From: RZYP01 sp050256135
GTDB lineage: Bacteria; Bacillota; Negativicutes; Acidaminococcales; Acidaminococcaceae
Assembly (NCBI GenBank): GCA_050256135.1
Contig: JBFWIF010000093.1
Coordinates: 1 to 8,711, forward strand
Reading direction: 5' to 3'
Length of the DNA stretch: 8,711 nt
Shown here: positions 1 to 6,071 of the stretch, piece by piece
Numbering within the stretch: position 1 is the first letter of the stretch
Layout: every line of letters begins with the position of its first letter
Notes under the pieces: model-generated
Database searches by the model: none
What the model was told of the DNA's origin: nothing
What the model saw: the letters and a program-made list of their open reading frames with translations, nothing else
Made by a program: the position numbers and the translations under genes

Positions 1-27
1 AGGTACGGTAGAATTTTGGTAAGCCAT
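1..27 (-). CDS. 5' end of an unidentified minus-strand gene (partial)
   Basis: On the minus strand an ATG lies at 27-25 and the frame stays open to the window edge, giving nine codons that read MAYQNSTVP. An AAGGAG ribosome-binding site lies about ten bases upstream (plus strand 40-45). Nine residues are too few to name a family. The start codon and ribosome-binding site both lie within an inverted repeat (see the hairpin entry). The alternative is that a plus-strand gene ends just left of or inside this stretch and the repeat is its terminator; plus-strand stops occur at 9-11, 20-22 and 31-33, so this cannot be excluded. Confidence 0.42.
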
Positions 28-88
28 CGATAATACACTCCTTTTTGGTTTACTAGACATTTACCTTTTCGGAGTAATCGATGGTTTT
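21..88. promoter_or_regulatory. Inverted repeat: start-site sequestering hairpin or terminator
   Basis: CCATCGAT at 24-31 pairs perfectly with ATCGATGG at 77-84. Inside it, ACTCC at 37-41 pairs with GGAGT at 71-75, and outer bases extend the stem with one G-U pair. Read on the minus strand, the arms cover the ribosome-binding site and the ATG of the gene starting at 27, so the fold would block translation. Read on the plus strand, the stem is followed by a T-rich run (85-98) and resembles a factor-independent terminator. The sequence alone does not decide between the two. Confidence 0.5.
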
Positions 89-124
89 TCCTTTTTTTAC
101 TTTTGCGAACTTAATTGTACTCTA

Positions 125-145
125 TCAAAATATAATATATTTTGA
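125..145. promoter_or_regulatory. 21-bp perfect palindrome, operator-like
   Basis: Ten-base arms (TCAAAATATA at 125-134 and its exact reverse complement at 136-145) flank a single A. It lies in the intergenic region between the putative minus-strand gene at 27 and the protease gene at 346, where a regulator could control both. A TATAAT hexamer lies inside it (131-136), but no good -35 sits upstream. A 17-base part of the same sequence recurs at 6988-7004. AT-rich DNA makes short palindromes likely, but ten perfect pairs is notable. Confidence 0.4.
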
Positions 146-345
146 ATGAGGATGGTCTTTAGATAAATGCACAAGTATAATAAATGGAAAATTTAAAATA
201 ATCAAAAAAATAAGCAGGAGTTGCAAAAAATAAATAGAAGTAATATCGAAGATAACGACTTGTGAATAGCATTTTTAACATTGGTGTTACTAGATATTCA
301 TCTATCAATGTTTATATCGGTGCTAACATCTAAGGAAGTGAAAAA

Positions 346-1443
346 ATGAAAAAAATAATCACTGTTCTATTTGTTTTTTTGAGTATTATGACTGGAATAA
401 TCTTGGATTCTGAATGCTTGGCATTAACACGAGTTGTTCCGGAAAACACCAAAGATGAGATTATTGAAAAATATCTCAAAAACAGACCCTTGGATATTGT
501 TGAAGGAGTTTGGTCTTTTTCTATAATGGGAAATTATGGGGAAATGGCTATAACAAAAAATACAACAAGTTTTTACAAGAACTGGGATTATATAGGCATA
601 ATGCTAAATAATGCATTGGGAAAAATTGGCGAAGCAAAGATAATCCTGAAGAAAACCACTTCACCGGGATTATATCCTGGTGGCTATATTGCAATGGATT
701 CGCCAATTCTCAGCTTTACAACTTTTGTTATGCAGCAAAATAATATTATGCAATTTATTTTACCTGCTAAAGATATTGGCTTAGTAACATTTCTCAGAAT
801 TGACAATTTAGCAAGTACACAGCCTGAAGGTACAGGCACAGGATTCTTTATCACTAATGATTTGATAGCAACAAGTGCTCACGTTATTAAAGAGGCAAAA
901 AAAATTATTGTAGCGCATGGAGAGCAAAAGGCACTGGCTAAAGTTGTTGCACAAGATTTGCAAAATGATGTTGCTATTCTAAAGGTTTATGGAATGGAAG
1001 GAATGATTGAACCATTGCCTTTAGGCGATCCACGCAAAGTAAATCTTGGACAAGCTGTGAGCACAGTCGGTTTTCCAATGCCAAACTTAATGGGGGTTAT
1101 GCCTAAAGCAGGGGAAGGAATTATTAATAGTTTGTCAGGAATTCATGATGATATTAGATTATTTCAAGTTAGTATACCTATTCAACCTGGAAACAGCGGA
1201 GGGCCCTTGCTTAATGAAAAAGGGCAAGTCATAGGGATGATAAGCGCGAAGCTTAATGAATTATATGCTATTAATTATAAAGGGACGATTATGCAAAACG
1301 TAAATTACGCAGTCAAAATATCCTATTTGATGAATGTTTCCCCGATTAGCTTACAGTATTCTAATGACACGGAAATTTTATCAACGCAAGAGGTAATCCG
1401 AAGAGCCGGAAACGCAGTTGTATTTATTACAACTGAAGGTTAA
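346..1443 (+). CDS. Exported trypsin-like serine protease (S1 family, HtrA-like core)
   Basis: A secreted endopeptidase of 365 residues. Residues 1 to about 26 form a signal peptide (KK, then a hydrophobic run ending near CLA). The protease core starts near residue 145 and shows the full triad: His179 in TSAHV, Asp208 in QNDVAIL and Ser284 in QPGNSGGPL, followed by GQVIGMISA typical of HtrA/S1C enzymes. Residues about 34-140 form a separate N-terminal domain opening with a DIVEGVWSF motif; similar EGxW modules precede proteases in other bacteria, but its role is unknown to me. There is no C-terminal PDZ domain, so it is not a standard HtrA/DegP. The ATG is preceded by AAGGAAGTG (332-340). The gene appears monocistronic, with a terminator about 60 bases after the stop. 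Substrate unknown; a cell-envelope role is inferred. Confidence 0.85.
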   Translation: MKKIITVLFVFLSIMTGIILDSECLALTRVVPENTKDEIIEKYLKNRPLDIVEGVWSFSIMGNYGEMAITKNTTSFYKNWDYIGIMLNNALGKIGEAKIILKKTTSPGLYPGGYIAMDSPILSFTTFVMQQNNIMQFILPAKDIGLVTFLRIDNLASTQPEGTGTGFFITNDLIATSAHVIKEAKKIIVAHGEQKALAKVVAQDLQNDVAILKVYGMEGMIEPLPLGDPRKVNLGQAVSTVGFPMPNLMGVMPKAGEGIINSLSGIHDDIRLFQVSIPIQPGNSGGPLLNEKGQVIGMISAKLNELYAINYKGTIMQNVNYAVKISYLMNVSPISLQYSNDTEILSTQEVIRRAGNAVVFITTEG

Positions 1444-1498
1444 ATATTAAATAAACAACCAATATAAAAGAACAAATCACATGTCAACAGTAATTAGT

Positions 1499-1530
1499 GA
1501 AAAAAAGCGGGTTCAATACCTGCTTTTTTA
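1499..1530 (+). terminator. Factor-independent terminator after the protease gene
   Basis: AAAAAGCGGGT (1502-1512) pairs with ACCTGCTTTTT (1518-1528) around a five-base TCAAT loop, with one G-U pair. The A-rich and T-rich flanks make it suitable as a terminator in either direction. Confidence 0.8.
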
Positions 1531-1533
1531 TGC

Positions 1534-1563
1534 GAACATTGCAGAAAAAGTTCTGTAATGTTC
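1534..1563. repeat. Second hairpin, 11-bp stem
   Basis: GAACATTGCAG (1534-1544) pairs with CTGTAATGTTC (1553-1563) with a single G-U pair and an eight-base loop. It follows directly after the protease terminator and has no T-run on either side, so it is not an obvious terminator itself. It lies about 50 bases upstream of the permease promoter; its role is unknown. Confidence 0.5.
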
Positions 1564-1612
1564 AAAATACAAATATTAATGTTGTTTTTTGTTAAAAATC
1601 AGCATAAAGTAT

Positions 1613-1641
1613 TTGCGTTCTTGTTAGATTATAAGTATAAT
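1613..1641 (+). promoter_or_regulatory. Sigma-A-type promoter of the permease gene
   Basis: A TTGCGT -35 (1613-1618), a 17-base spacer and a consensus TATAAT -10 (1636-1641). Transcription would start near 1648-1650, leaving a leader of about 65 bases before the GTG at 1716. Confidence 0.65.
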
Positions 1642-1644
1642 CTA
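1625..1644. promoter_or_regulatory. Operator-like inverted repeat over the -10 of the permease promoter
   Basis: TAGATTATA (1625-1633) and its exact reverse complement (1636-1644) are separated by AG. The right arm contains the -10 hexamer, so a protein bound here would block RNA polymerase. A second, weaker inverted repeat (TTTTAC 1657-1662 / GTAAAA 1668-1673) lies at the expected start of the transcript. The DeoR-family protein encoded at 2840 is the obvious candidate binder, by location only. Confidence 0.5.
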
Positions 1645-1715
1645 GAAGGTAAGATATTTTACTTAATGTAAAAATCTATTCAAAATTAAAAGGATAATAT
1701 TTAGGGGGAAAAAAA

Positions 1716-2666
1716 GTGAAGATTAGACAAGCTATTGAGAAAATTCCTGGCGGTATGATGGTTATTCCATTATTTTTAGGTGCTATTATTAATACAATAG
1801 ACCCGACAATTGCTAAAACATATGGCTCTTTTACGGGTGCTTTGATGAAAGGCGCTATGCCAATTATGGCGGCTTTCTATATCTGCATGGGTGCAACCAT
1901 TGATTTAAAATCGACACCGACTATCTTGCGCAAAGGTGGCGCTCTGCTTGGAGCAAAACTTTTAACCGGAGCTATACTGGCGTTAGTTGCCTCAAAATTT
2001 ATTCCTAATGGCATGATTGATTCTGGAATTTTTGCAGGTTTATCTGTTCTTGCGATTGTTGCTTCAATGAATGATACTAATGGTGGTTTATATATGGCTT
2101 TGATGGGTCAGTTTGGCAAAAAAGAAGACGTGGCAGCTTATTCAATTATGAGTCTTGAGTCCGGTGCCTTCTTTACGATGGTAACGCTTGGGGTTGTCGG
2201 TCTTGCTGCTTTTCCTTGGCAGACTTTCGTGGGTGCAATACTTCCTTTGATTATCGGGATGATCCTTGGTAATGCCGACGCTGACATGCGTAAGTTTTTG
2301 AGCCCTGCGATTCCAATTCTTGTACCGTTTTTTGCTTTTGCGCTTGGCTGTGGTTTGAATTTCAACAGCTTGGTAAAGGGTGGAATCCTTGGTATCTTTA
2401 TGGGAATTGCTGTCGTAATCTTTAGTGGTATCCTTCTTGTTATTGCTGATAAATTGACTGGCGGCAATGGTGTAGCTGGTTTGTCCGCAGCTTCTACAGC
2501 TGGTAATTCCGTTGCTATTCCGGCTGCTTTGGCAGCTATTGATCCAGTTTATGCACCTATGGTACCAACTGCGACGGCGCTCTTGGCGACTTGTGTTATA
2601 GTTACAGCAGTTTTGGTTCCGATTGTGACCTCTTGGTATGCTAAGAAATTTAATTTGGTTAGGTAA
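1716..2666 (+). CDS. kdgT: KdgT-family permease, probably for a four-carbon sugar acid
   Basis: An inner-membrane proton symporter of the 2-keto-3-deoxygluconate transporter family: 316 residues with about ten hydrophobic segments. It matches remembered E. coli KdgT closely in IEKIPGGMM (7-15), NDTNGGLY (119-126), SLESG (146-150), VPFFAFALG (203-211) and ADKLTGG (244-250), and the length is normal for the family. The GTG start is chosen because AGGGGG (1703-1708) lies seven bases upstream. The family name implies 2-keto-3-deoxygluconate, but no KDG kinase or aldolase lies nearby. The neighbours are a DUF1537 kinase and PdxA2, so D-threonate, D-erythronate or a related acid is the more likely cargo (inference). 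It has its own promoter and is followed by two hairpins, so it may be expressed separately from the downstream genes. Confidence 0.88.
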   Translation: MKIRQAIEKIPGGMMVIPLFLGAIINTIDPTIAKTYGSFTGALMKGAMPIMAAFYICMGATIDLKSTPTILRKGGALLGAKLLTGAILALVASKFIPNGMIDSGIFAGLSVLAIVASMNDTNGGLYMALMGQFGKKEDVAAYSIMSLESGAFFTMVTLGVVGLAAFPWQTFVGAILPLIIGMILGNADADMRKFLSPAIPILVPFFAFALGCGLNFNSLVKGGILGIFMGIAVVIFSGILLVIADKLTGGNGVAGLSAASTAGNSVAIPAALAAIDPVYAPMVPTATALLATCVIVTAVLVPIVTSWYAKKFNLVR

Positions 2667-2695
2667 TTGTTTTATTTTGGATAAAACAATTACCT
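2661..2695 (+). repeat. 15-bp perfect hairpin spanning the permease stop codon
   Basis: AGGTAATTGTTTTAT (2661-2675) pairs perfectly with 2681-2695 around TTTGG. The stem begins in the last sense codon and includes the TAA stop (2664-2666). Only a weak T-rich stretch follows, so it is a poor classical terminator and may act as an mRNA 3' stabiliser or a leaky attenuator. Confidence 0.65.
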
Positions 2696-2705
2696 GTTTG
2701 GACGA

Positions 2706-2738
2706 GTACCGCTATTAATTTTAGCGGTGCTTTCGTTC
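2706..2738 (+). terminator. Probable terminator between the permease and regulator genes
   Basis: GTACCGCTA (2706-2714) pairs with TAGCGGTGC (2722-2730), with one G-U pair and a seven-base loop, followed by TTTCGTTCGTT. The T-run is interrupted, so termination may be partial. Confidence 0.6.
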
Positions 2739-2792
2739 GTTAATAGTTAAAGAAAGTTGTAATTACTTAATACTGAAACTGCTTGCTGACGG

Positions 2793-2798
2793 TATAAT
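2793..2798 (+). promoter_or_regulatory. Possible -10 element for the regulator operon
   Basis: A consensus TATAAT lies about 42 bases before the chosen ATG at 2840. No convincing -35 is present at 16-18 bases; the nearest is a poor TTAATA with a 20-base spacer. A transcript from here would start near 2805, which argues against the upstream ATG at 2807 as the translation start. Confidence 0.4.
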
Positions 2799-2839
2799 AT
2801 AAGTTAATGAAACGATTCAAAGAGAAAAGGGGCGGTGTA

Positions 2840-3607
2840 ATGCTAGCGACTGAACGTCGTCAAAGGATTATGCAGGAAATGCATGAACATAAGGTTGTTG
2901 TTATCGTTGAATTGGCGGAAAAACTAGGTGTTACGCCGATGACAATTCGCCGCGATTTGAATTTGCTGGAGCAGCAGGGTTTGGTGGAAAAAAGTTACGG
3001 CGGGGCTGTTTTGATTGAATCAAGTATCAAAGAGAACCCTTATCTTACAAGAAAACAAGTAAAGAATCCGGAAAAAAGAATGATTGCCCAAGCAGCTGCT
3101 GATTTGGTCGAGCCTGCCATGAGCATTTATCTGGATGCAGGAACAACCAGCTATGAATTGGCTGCTTTGCTGGTGGAAAAAGGATACCAGCAATTAACAA
3201 TAGTAACAAATGATTTACTTATAGCACATATGGTATCACAAAACAGTAATTACCAGGTTATTATGCTCGGGGGCGTTATTGAAAATGCCAACGGTCTGAG
3301 TTGTGGTTACCTTGCTAAGGAAATGATTAAAAATATTCATTTTGATATTTGTTTCGTGGGTACGCAGGCAATCAATTCATCTCTGTATGTGATGACAGCA
3401 AATATTGATAAGGTTGAGCTGAAACAATTATATCTAAAGAATTCACATATGAAAGTATTGCTTGCTGACGATTCCAAATTTGGCAAATATAAGCTGCACA
3501 ATATATGCAGCGTTGGAGAATTTGACCTGTTAATTTCTGATCGAAAGTTTACCGAACAGGAAACAGAATATTTCCATGAAAATAAGGTTCGGATAATCAA
3601 TGTGTAA
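2840..3607 (+). CDS. DeoR-family transcriptional regulator
   Basis: A cytoplasmic DNA-binding regulator of 255 residues, normal for the family. Residues 1-57 form the DeoR winged helix-turn-helix, with the recognition helix TPMTIRRDL at 32-40 and the GLVEKSYGGA wing at 47-56. The rest is the DeoR sugar-phosphate sensing domain, with DAGTTS (99-104), TND (123-125), LGG (143-145), FVGTQAI (172-178) and LADDSKFGK (208-216). The ATG at 2840 is preferred over an in-frame ATG at 2807: it has AAAGGGG seven bases upstream, fits the usual MLATERRQRI beginning of the family, and the earlier ATG coincides with the likely transcript start. DeoR proteins usually repress a local catabolic operon and are released by a phosphorylated intermediate. 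Here that would be the kinase product or a downstream compound (inference), and the inverted repeat at 1625-1644 is a candidate operator. Confidence 0.9.
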   Translation: MLATERRQRIMQEMHEHKVVVIVELAEKLGVTPMTIRRDLNLLEQQGLVEKSYGGAVLIESSIKENPYLTRKQVKNPEKRMIAQAAADLVEPAMSIYLDAGTTSYELAALLVEKGYQQLTIVTNDLLIAHMVSQNSNYQVIMLGGVIENANGLSCGYLAKEMIKNIHFDICFVGTQAINSSLYVMTANIDKVELKQLYLKNSHMKVLLADDSKFGKYKLHNICSVGEFDLLISDRKFTEQETEYFHENKVRIINV

Positions 3608-3609
3608 TT

Positions 3610-3635
3610 ACAGCTTTTAGAAATACAGCTTTTAG
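3610..3635 (+). repeat. Two tandem copies of ACAGCTTTTAG, 15-base period
   Basis: The 11-base unit occurs at 3610-3620 and 3625-3635 with AAAT between, immediately after the regulator stop and before the kinase. It may be a regulator site or a small local duplication. A TTGACA (3639-3644) follows directly, but no -10 lies at proper spacing. Confidence 0.5.
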
Positions 3636-3694
3636 CCGTTGACAGTGCTTTTTGTATAGCGAAATCAAAGGCTTAGGGCTATGGAGGAAGAAAA

Positions 3695-4918
3695 ATGACG
3701 GATAAAAGATTTTTGATCATTGCTGATGATTTTACCGGTGCCAATGATACAGGTGTACAAATAAAAAAGCATGGTCTGGCAGCCAGCGTACTACTAAAAA
3801 CTGACGACTTGTCACAGTCGCAGGGTTCAGTTGTTCTTGACACGGAATCACGCGTAATTCCTGCAGAAGATGCCTACGCAAAAGTAAAAGCAGCTTTAAA
3901 GGAAGCCTTGAAAGAAGGCGAGTATGAATTTTTGTACAAAAAGGTTGATTCAACGCTGCGCGGCAATATCATTGCGGAGTTAAAAGCTATGGTTGAAGTT
4001 TTCCAACCGGAACTGGTTGTTTTTGCACCGGCGTTCCCAAAGGCTGGAAGGACTACAGAAAATGGTATTCAAAAGGTGAACGGTACACCACTTTTAGAGA
4101 CAGAGATGGTACGTGACCCACGCAACCCGATAGCTTATGATAATATTATAAAATTGTTGTCCGAAGGACTGAATGTCTGTGTTACTCACCATGATCTGGA
4201 AGAAGTACGCAGAAATAATCTGACTTTAGATAATGGCTATCATACCTTTGATGCGGTTTATACGTCTGACATGCAGATGATTGCCAAAAGCGTCAATGAA
4301 AATCATAAGCGTACCTTATGGATAGGTTCAGCTGGTTTGGCCGAAGGTTTTTTTGCGGAAAAATATCCTAATAATCCAGTACTTGCTATTATGGGCAGCG
4401 TCAGCGAAAGCAGCATGATGCAGATGGAATACGCGCACAAACATCATGTGCCAATCATTGAAATCGATATGGCAGCAATTCTTGATGGTGCCGACTGTAA
4501 AGCTTGGGCCGAACAATCAGTAAATATATTGAAAAGCGGAAGTGATCTTATTTTGACCGCCGCGCGTACTAAAGATGATTACCAGAAAGTGTTGGATTAT
4601 GCAATGCAAAAGGGCATTTCGGGTGTAGAAGTATCTGCTCTTACGAAAGAAACGATTGGCAAGCTTGTCAGTGCCATCCTGAAGCAAGTCAGAGTTTCAG
4701 GGCTCTTTATGACTGGCGGCGACACTGCAATTTCCGTAATTAATCATTTGGGTGCGCAAGGTTCGCGAATCGATTCTGAAGTACTGACAGGTTTTGTCTT
4801 ATCGCGTTTGCAGGGCGGAGCTAATGATGGATTGCCTATTATTACTAAAGCCGGAGCTTTCGGCGGTTTGAAAGATGTATATTATTGTATTTATCGCATG
4901 AAGGAACTATCAGCTTAG
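3695..4918 (+). CDS. dtnK: Four-carbon acid sugar kinase (DUF1537), probable D-threonate/D-erythronate kinase
   Basis: A cytoplasmic ATP-dependent kinase of 407 residues that would phosphorylate a four-carbon sugar acid at C4. The N-terminal acid-sugar-binding domain shows ADDFTGANDTG (10-20) and KKVDSTLRGN (82-91). The C-terminal nucleotide-binding domain shows TGGDTA (340-345) and KAGAFGG (385-391). These are hallmarks of the DUF1537 family, whose known members include D-threonate, L-threonate, D-erythronate and 3-oxo-tetronate kinases. A PdxA2-type dehydrogenase directly downstream, with no OtnC-like aldolase, points to the D-threonate or D-erythronate branch rather than 3-oxo-tetronate. 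The exact substrate is not readable from sequence. Start: ATG with GGAGG (3683-3687) eight bases upstream. The gene is 87 bases after the regulator and only 11 bases before the dehydrogenase start, so the latter pair is co-translated. Confidence 0.86.
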   Translation: MTDKRFLIIADDFTGANDTGVQIKKHGLAASVLLKTDDLSQSQGSVVLDTESRVIPAEDAYAKVKAALKEALKEGEYEFLYKKVDSTLRGNIIAELKAMVEVFQPELVVFAPAFPKAGRTTENGIQKVNGTPLLETEMVRDPRNPIAYDNIIKLLSEGLNVCVTHHDLEEVRRNNLTLDNGYHTFDAVYTSDMQMIAKSVNENHKRTLWIGSAGLAEGFFAEKYPNNPVLAIMGSVSESSMMQMEYAHKHHVPIIEIDMAAILDGADCKAWAEQSVNILKSGSDLILTAARTKDDYQKVLDYAMQKGISGVEVSALTKETIGKLVSAILKQVRVSGLFMTGGDTAISVINHLGAQGSRIDSEVLTGFVLSRLQGGANDGLPIITKAGAFGGLKDVYYCIYRMKELSA

Positions 4919-4929
4919 GGGGATTTGCA

Positions 4930-5910
4930 GTGAAAAATAAATATGTTGGCATAACTATGGGCGATCCTGCAGGTGTAGGACCGGAAATATCCTTAAAAGC
5001 TATAGAAGAGCATACTGAGTTTAAAAATAGCACTATCATTTATGGCAGTTATGATATATTGAAGCATTATCATGAGTTGCTTAATATTTCAACGCCGATG
5101 GTGAAAATTGAAAGCCCTGAACATTTTCAAAATAATAAAATAAATGTTATTTCTGTTTTAGAGCTTTCATTTAAAGACCTAGCAATTGGACAGGTATCCG
5201 CAATTGCCGGTGACGCAGCTTATCGTTATGTTGAAAAAGCAATAAACGATGCTATGGCTGGCAAAATATCAATTGTAACAACCGCCCCGCTGAATAAAGA
5301 GGCCCTGCACAAAGGTGGCCATAACTTTGACGGTCATACTGAGATATTTGCGACACTTACTAATACCAAGAAATATACGATGATGCTTTGGAGTGAGAAA
5401 CTTTCAGTAGTACATACATCAACACATTGTTCTTTGCGTGAAGCTTGCAGCCGAGTGACCAAAGACCGTGTTCTTGAATGTATTCACCTGGCAAAAGATG
5501 CTCTGGAAAAATTGGGCGTTGAAAAGCCTCGTATTGCCGTTGCTGGTTTAAACCCGCATAGTGGAGAGGCTGGAATATTTGGTACGGAAGAAATAGATGA
5601 AATTACCCCAGCGATTGACGCGGCGCAAAAAGAAAAAATTATAGTGGAAGGGCCTGTGCCTCCTGATACAGTGTTTTTAAAAGCCTACCAAGGTAAATAT
5701 GACATTGTTGTAGCAATGTATCATGACCAGGGCCATATTCCCATGAAAATGGTTGCCTTCGACAGCGGAGTTAATGTTACTCTGGGGTTACCGATTATTC
5801 GTACTTCGGTAGATCATGGCACAGCCTTTGACATTGCAGGTAAAGGAATTGCAAAAGTTGACAGTATGTATTATGCGTTAAAATTAGGTAAACAATTTTT
5901 GGAGCAATGA
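4930..5910 (+). CDS. pdxA2: PdxA2-type 4-phospho-D-threonate/erythronate 3-dehydrogenase
   Basis: An NAD-dependent, metal-dependent dehydrogenase of 326 residues. It would oxidise the 3-hydroxyl of 4-phospho-D-threonate (or erythronate); loss of CO2 then gives dihydroxyacetone phosphate. The PdxA fold is clear: GITMGDPAGVGPE at 7-19, GHTE at 135-138, LNPHSGEAGIFG at 207-218 and MYHDQGH at 263-269. The three metal ligands of the family align as His166, His210 and His265. The GTG at 4930 is chosen because AGGGGGA (4917-4923) lies seven bases upstream and overlaps the kinase stop, implying translational coupling; an upstream in-frame TTG at 4885 lies inside the kinase gene and lacks support. The kinase neighbour argues for this catabolic role over vitamin B6 synthesis by PdxA proper, though a dual role cannot be excluded. 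Confidence 0.88.
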   Translation: MKNKYVGITMGDPAGVGPEISLKAIEEHTEFKNSTIIYGSYDILKHYHELLNISTPMVKIESPEHFQNNKINVISVLELSFKDLAIGQVSAIAGDAAYRYVEKAINDAMAGKISIVTTAPLNKEALHKGGHNFDGHTEIFATLTNTKKYTMMLWSEKLSVVHTSTHCSLREACSRVTKDRVLECIHLAKDALEKLGVEKPRIAVAGLNPHSGEAGIFGTEEIDEITPAIDAAQKEKIIVEGPVPPDTVFLKAYQGKYDIVVAMYHDQGHIPMKMVAFDSGVNVTLGLPIIRTSVDHGTAFDIAGKGIAKVDSMYYALKLGKQFLEQ

Positions 5911-5998
5911 AAAAACTCATTTTTAATGTATGATAAAGTAAGAAGAATAGGTTCAGATATTTTTGTGTTGCATAATTAAGAAAAAGCATCAGCAAAAA

Positions 5999-6056
5999 TA
6001 ATAAGCCCCCACCGAATGCTTACTTTAATATGTAAACATTCGATGGGGGCTTATTT
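5999..6056. terminator. Long bidirectional terminator between convergent genes
   Basis: Three stacked stems: AATAAGCCCCCA (6000-6011) with 6044-6055, CGAATG (6013-6018) with 6037-6042, and TTAC (6020-6023) with 6032-6035, separated by single C-A mismatches, around an eight-base loop. On the minus strand it is followed by TTATTATTTTTG, a good T-run, so it fits best as the DUF2202 terminator. It also closes the sugar-acid operon on the plus strand. The bases between 5911 and 5998 hold nothing else I can recognise. Confidence 0.88.
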
Positions 6057-6071
6057 GGGGCTTTAGCGTTT

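Noticed and set aside
168..197. Nine-codon frame in the protease leader
   Set aside because: It has no ribosome-binding site at proper spacing and nothing else to support translation.
279..310. Hairpin in the protease leader (CATTG/CAATG with TAGAT/ATCTA inside)
   Set aside because: Five-base stems separated by unpaired bases are expected by chance in this AT-rich leader.
2807..2839. Upstream in-frame ATG as the start of the DeoR regulator
   Set aside because: No ribosome-binding site, it coincides with the predicted transcript start, and the ATG at 2840 has AAAGGGG and fits the family N-terminus.
3639..3667. Promoter with TTGACA directly before the kinase gene
   Set aside because: No -10 at 16-18 bases; the only TATA-like hexamer (TATAGC) is ten bases away.
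4885..4929. TTG start for PdxA2 inside the kinase gene
   Set aside because: It has no ribosome-binding site and adds 15 residues before the conserved start of the family; GTG at 4930 has AGGGGGA at good spacing.
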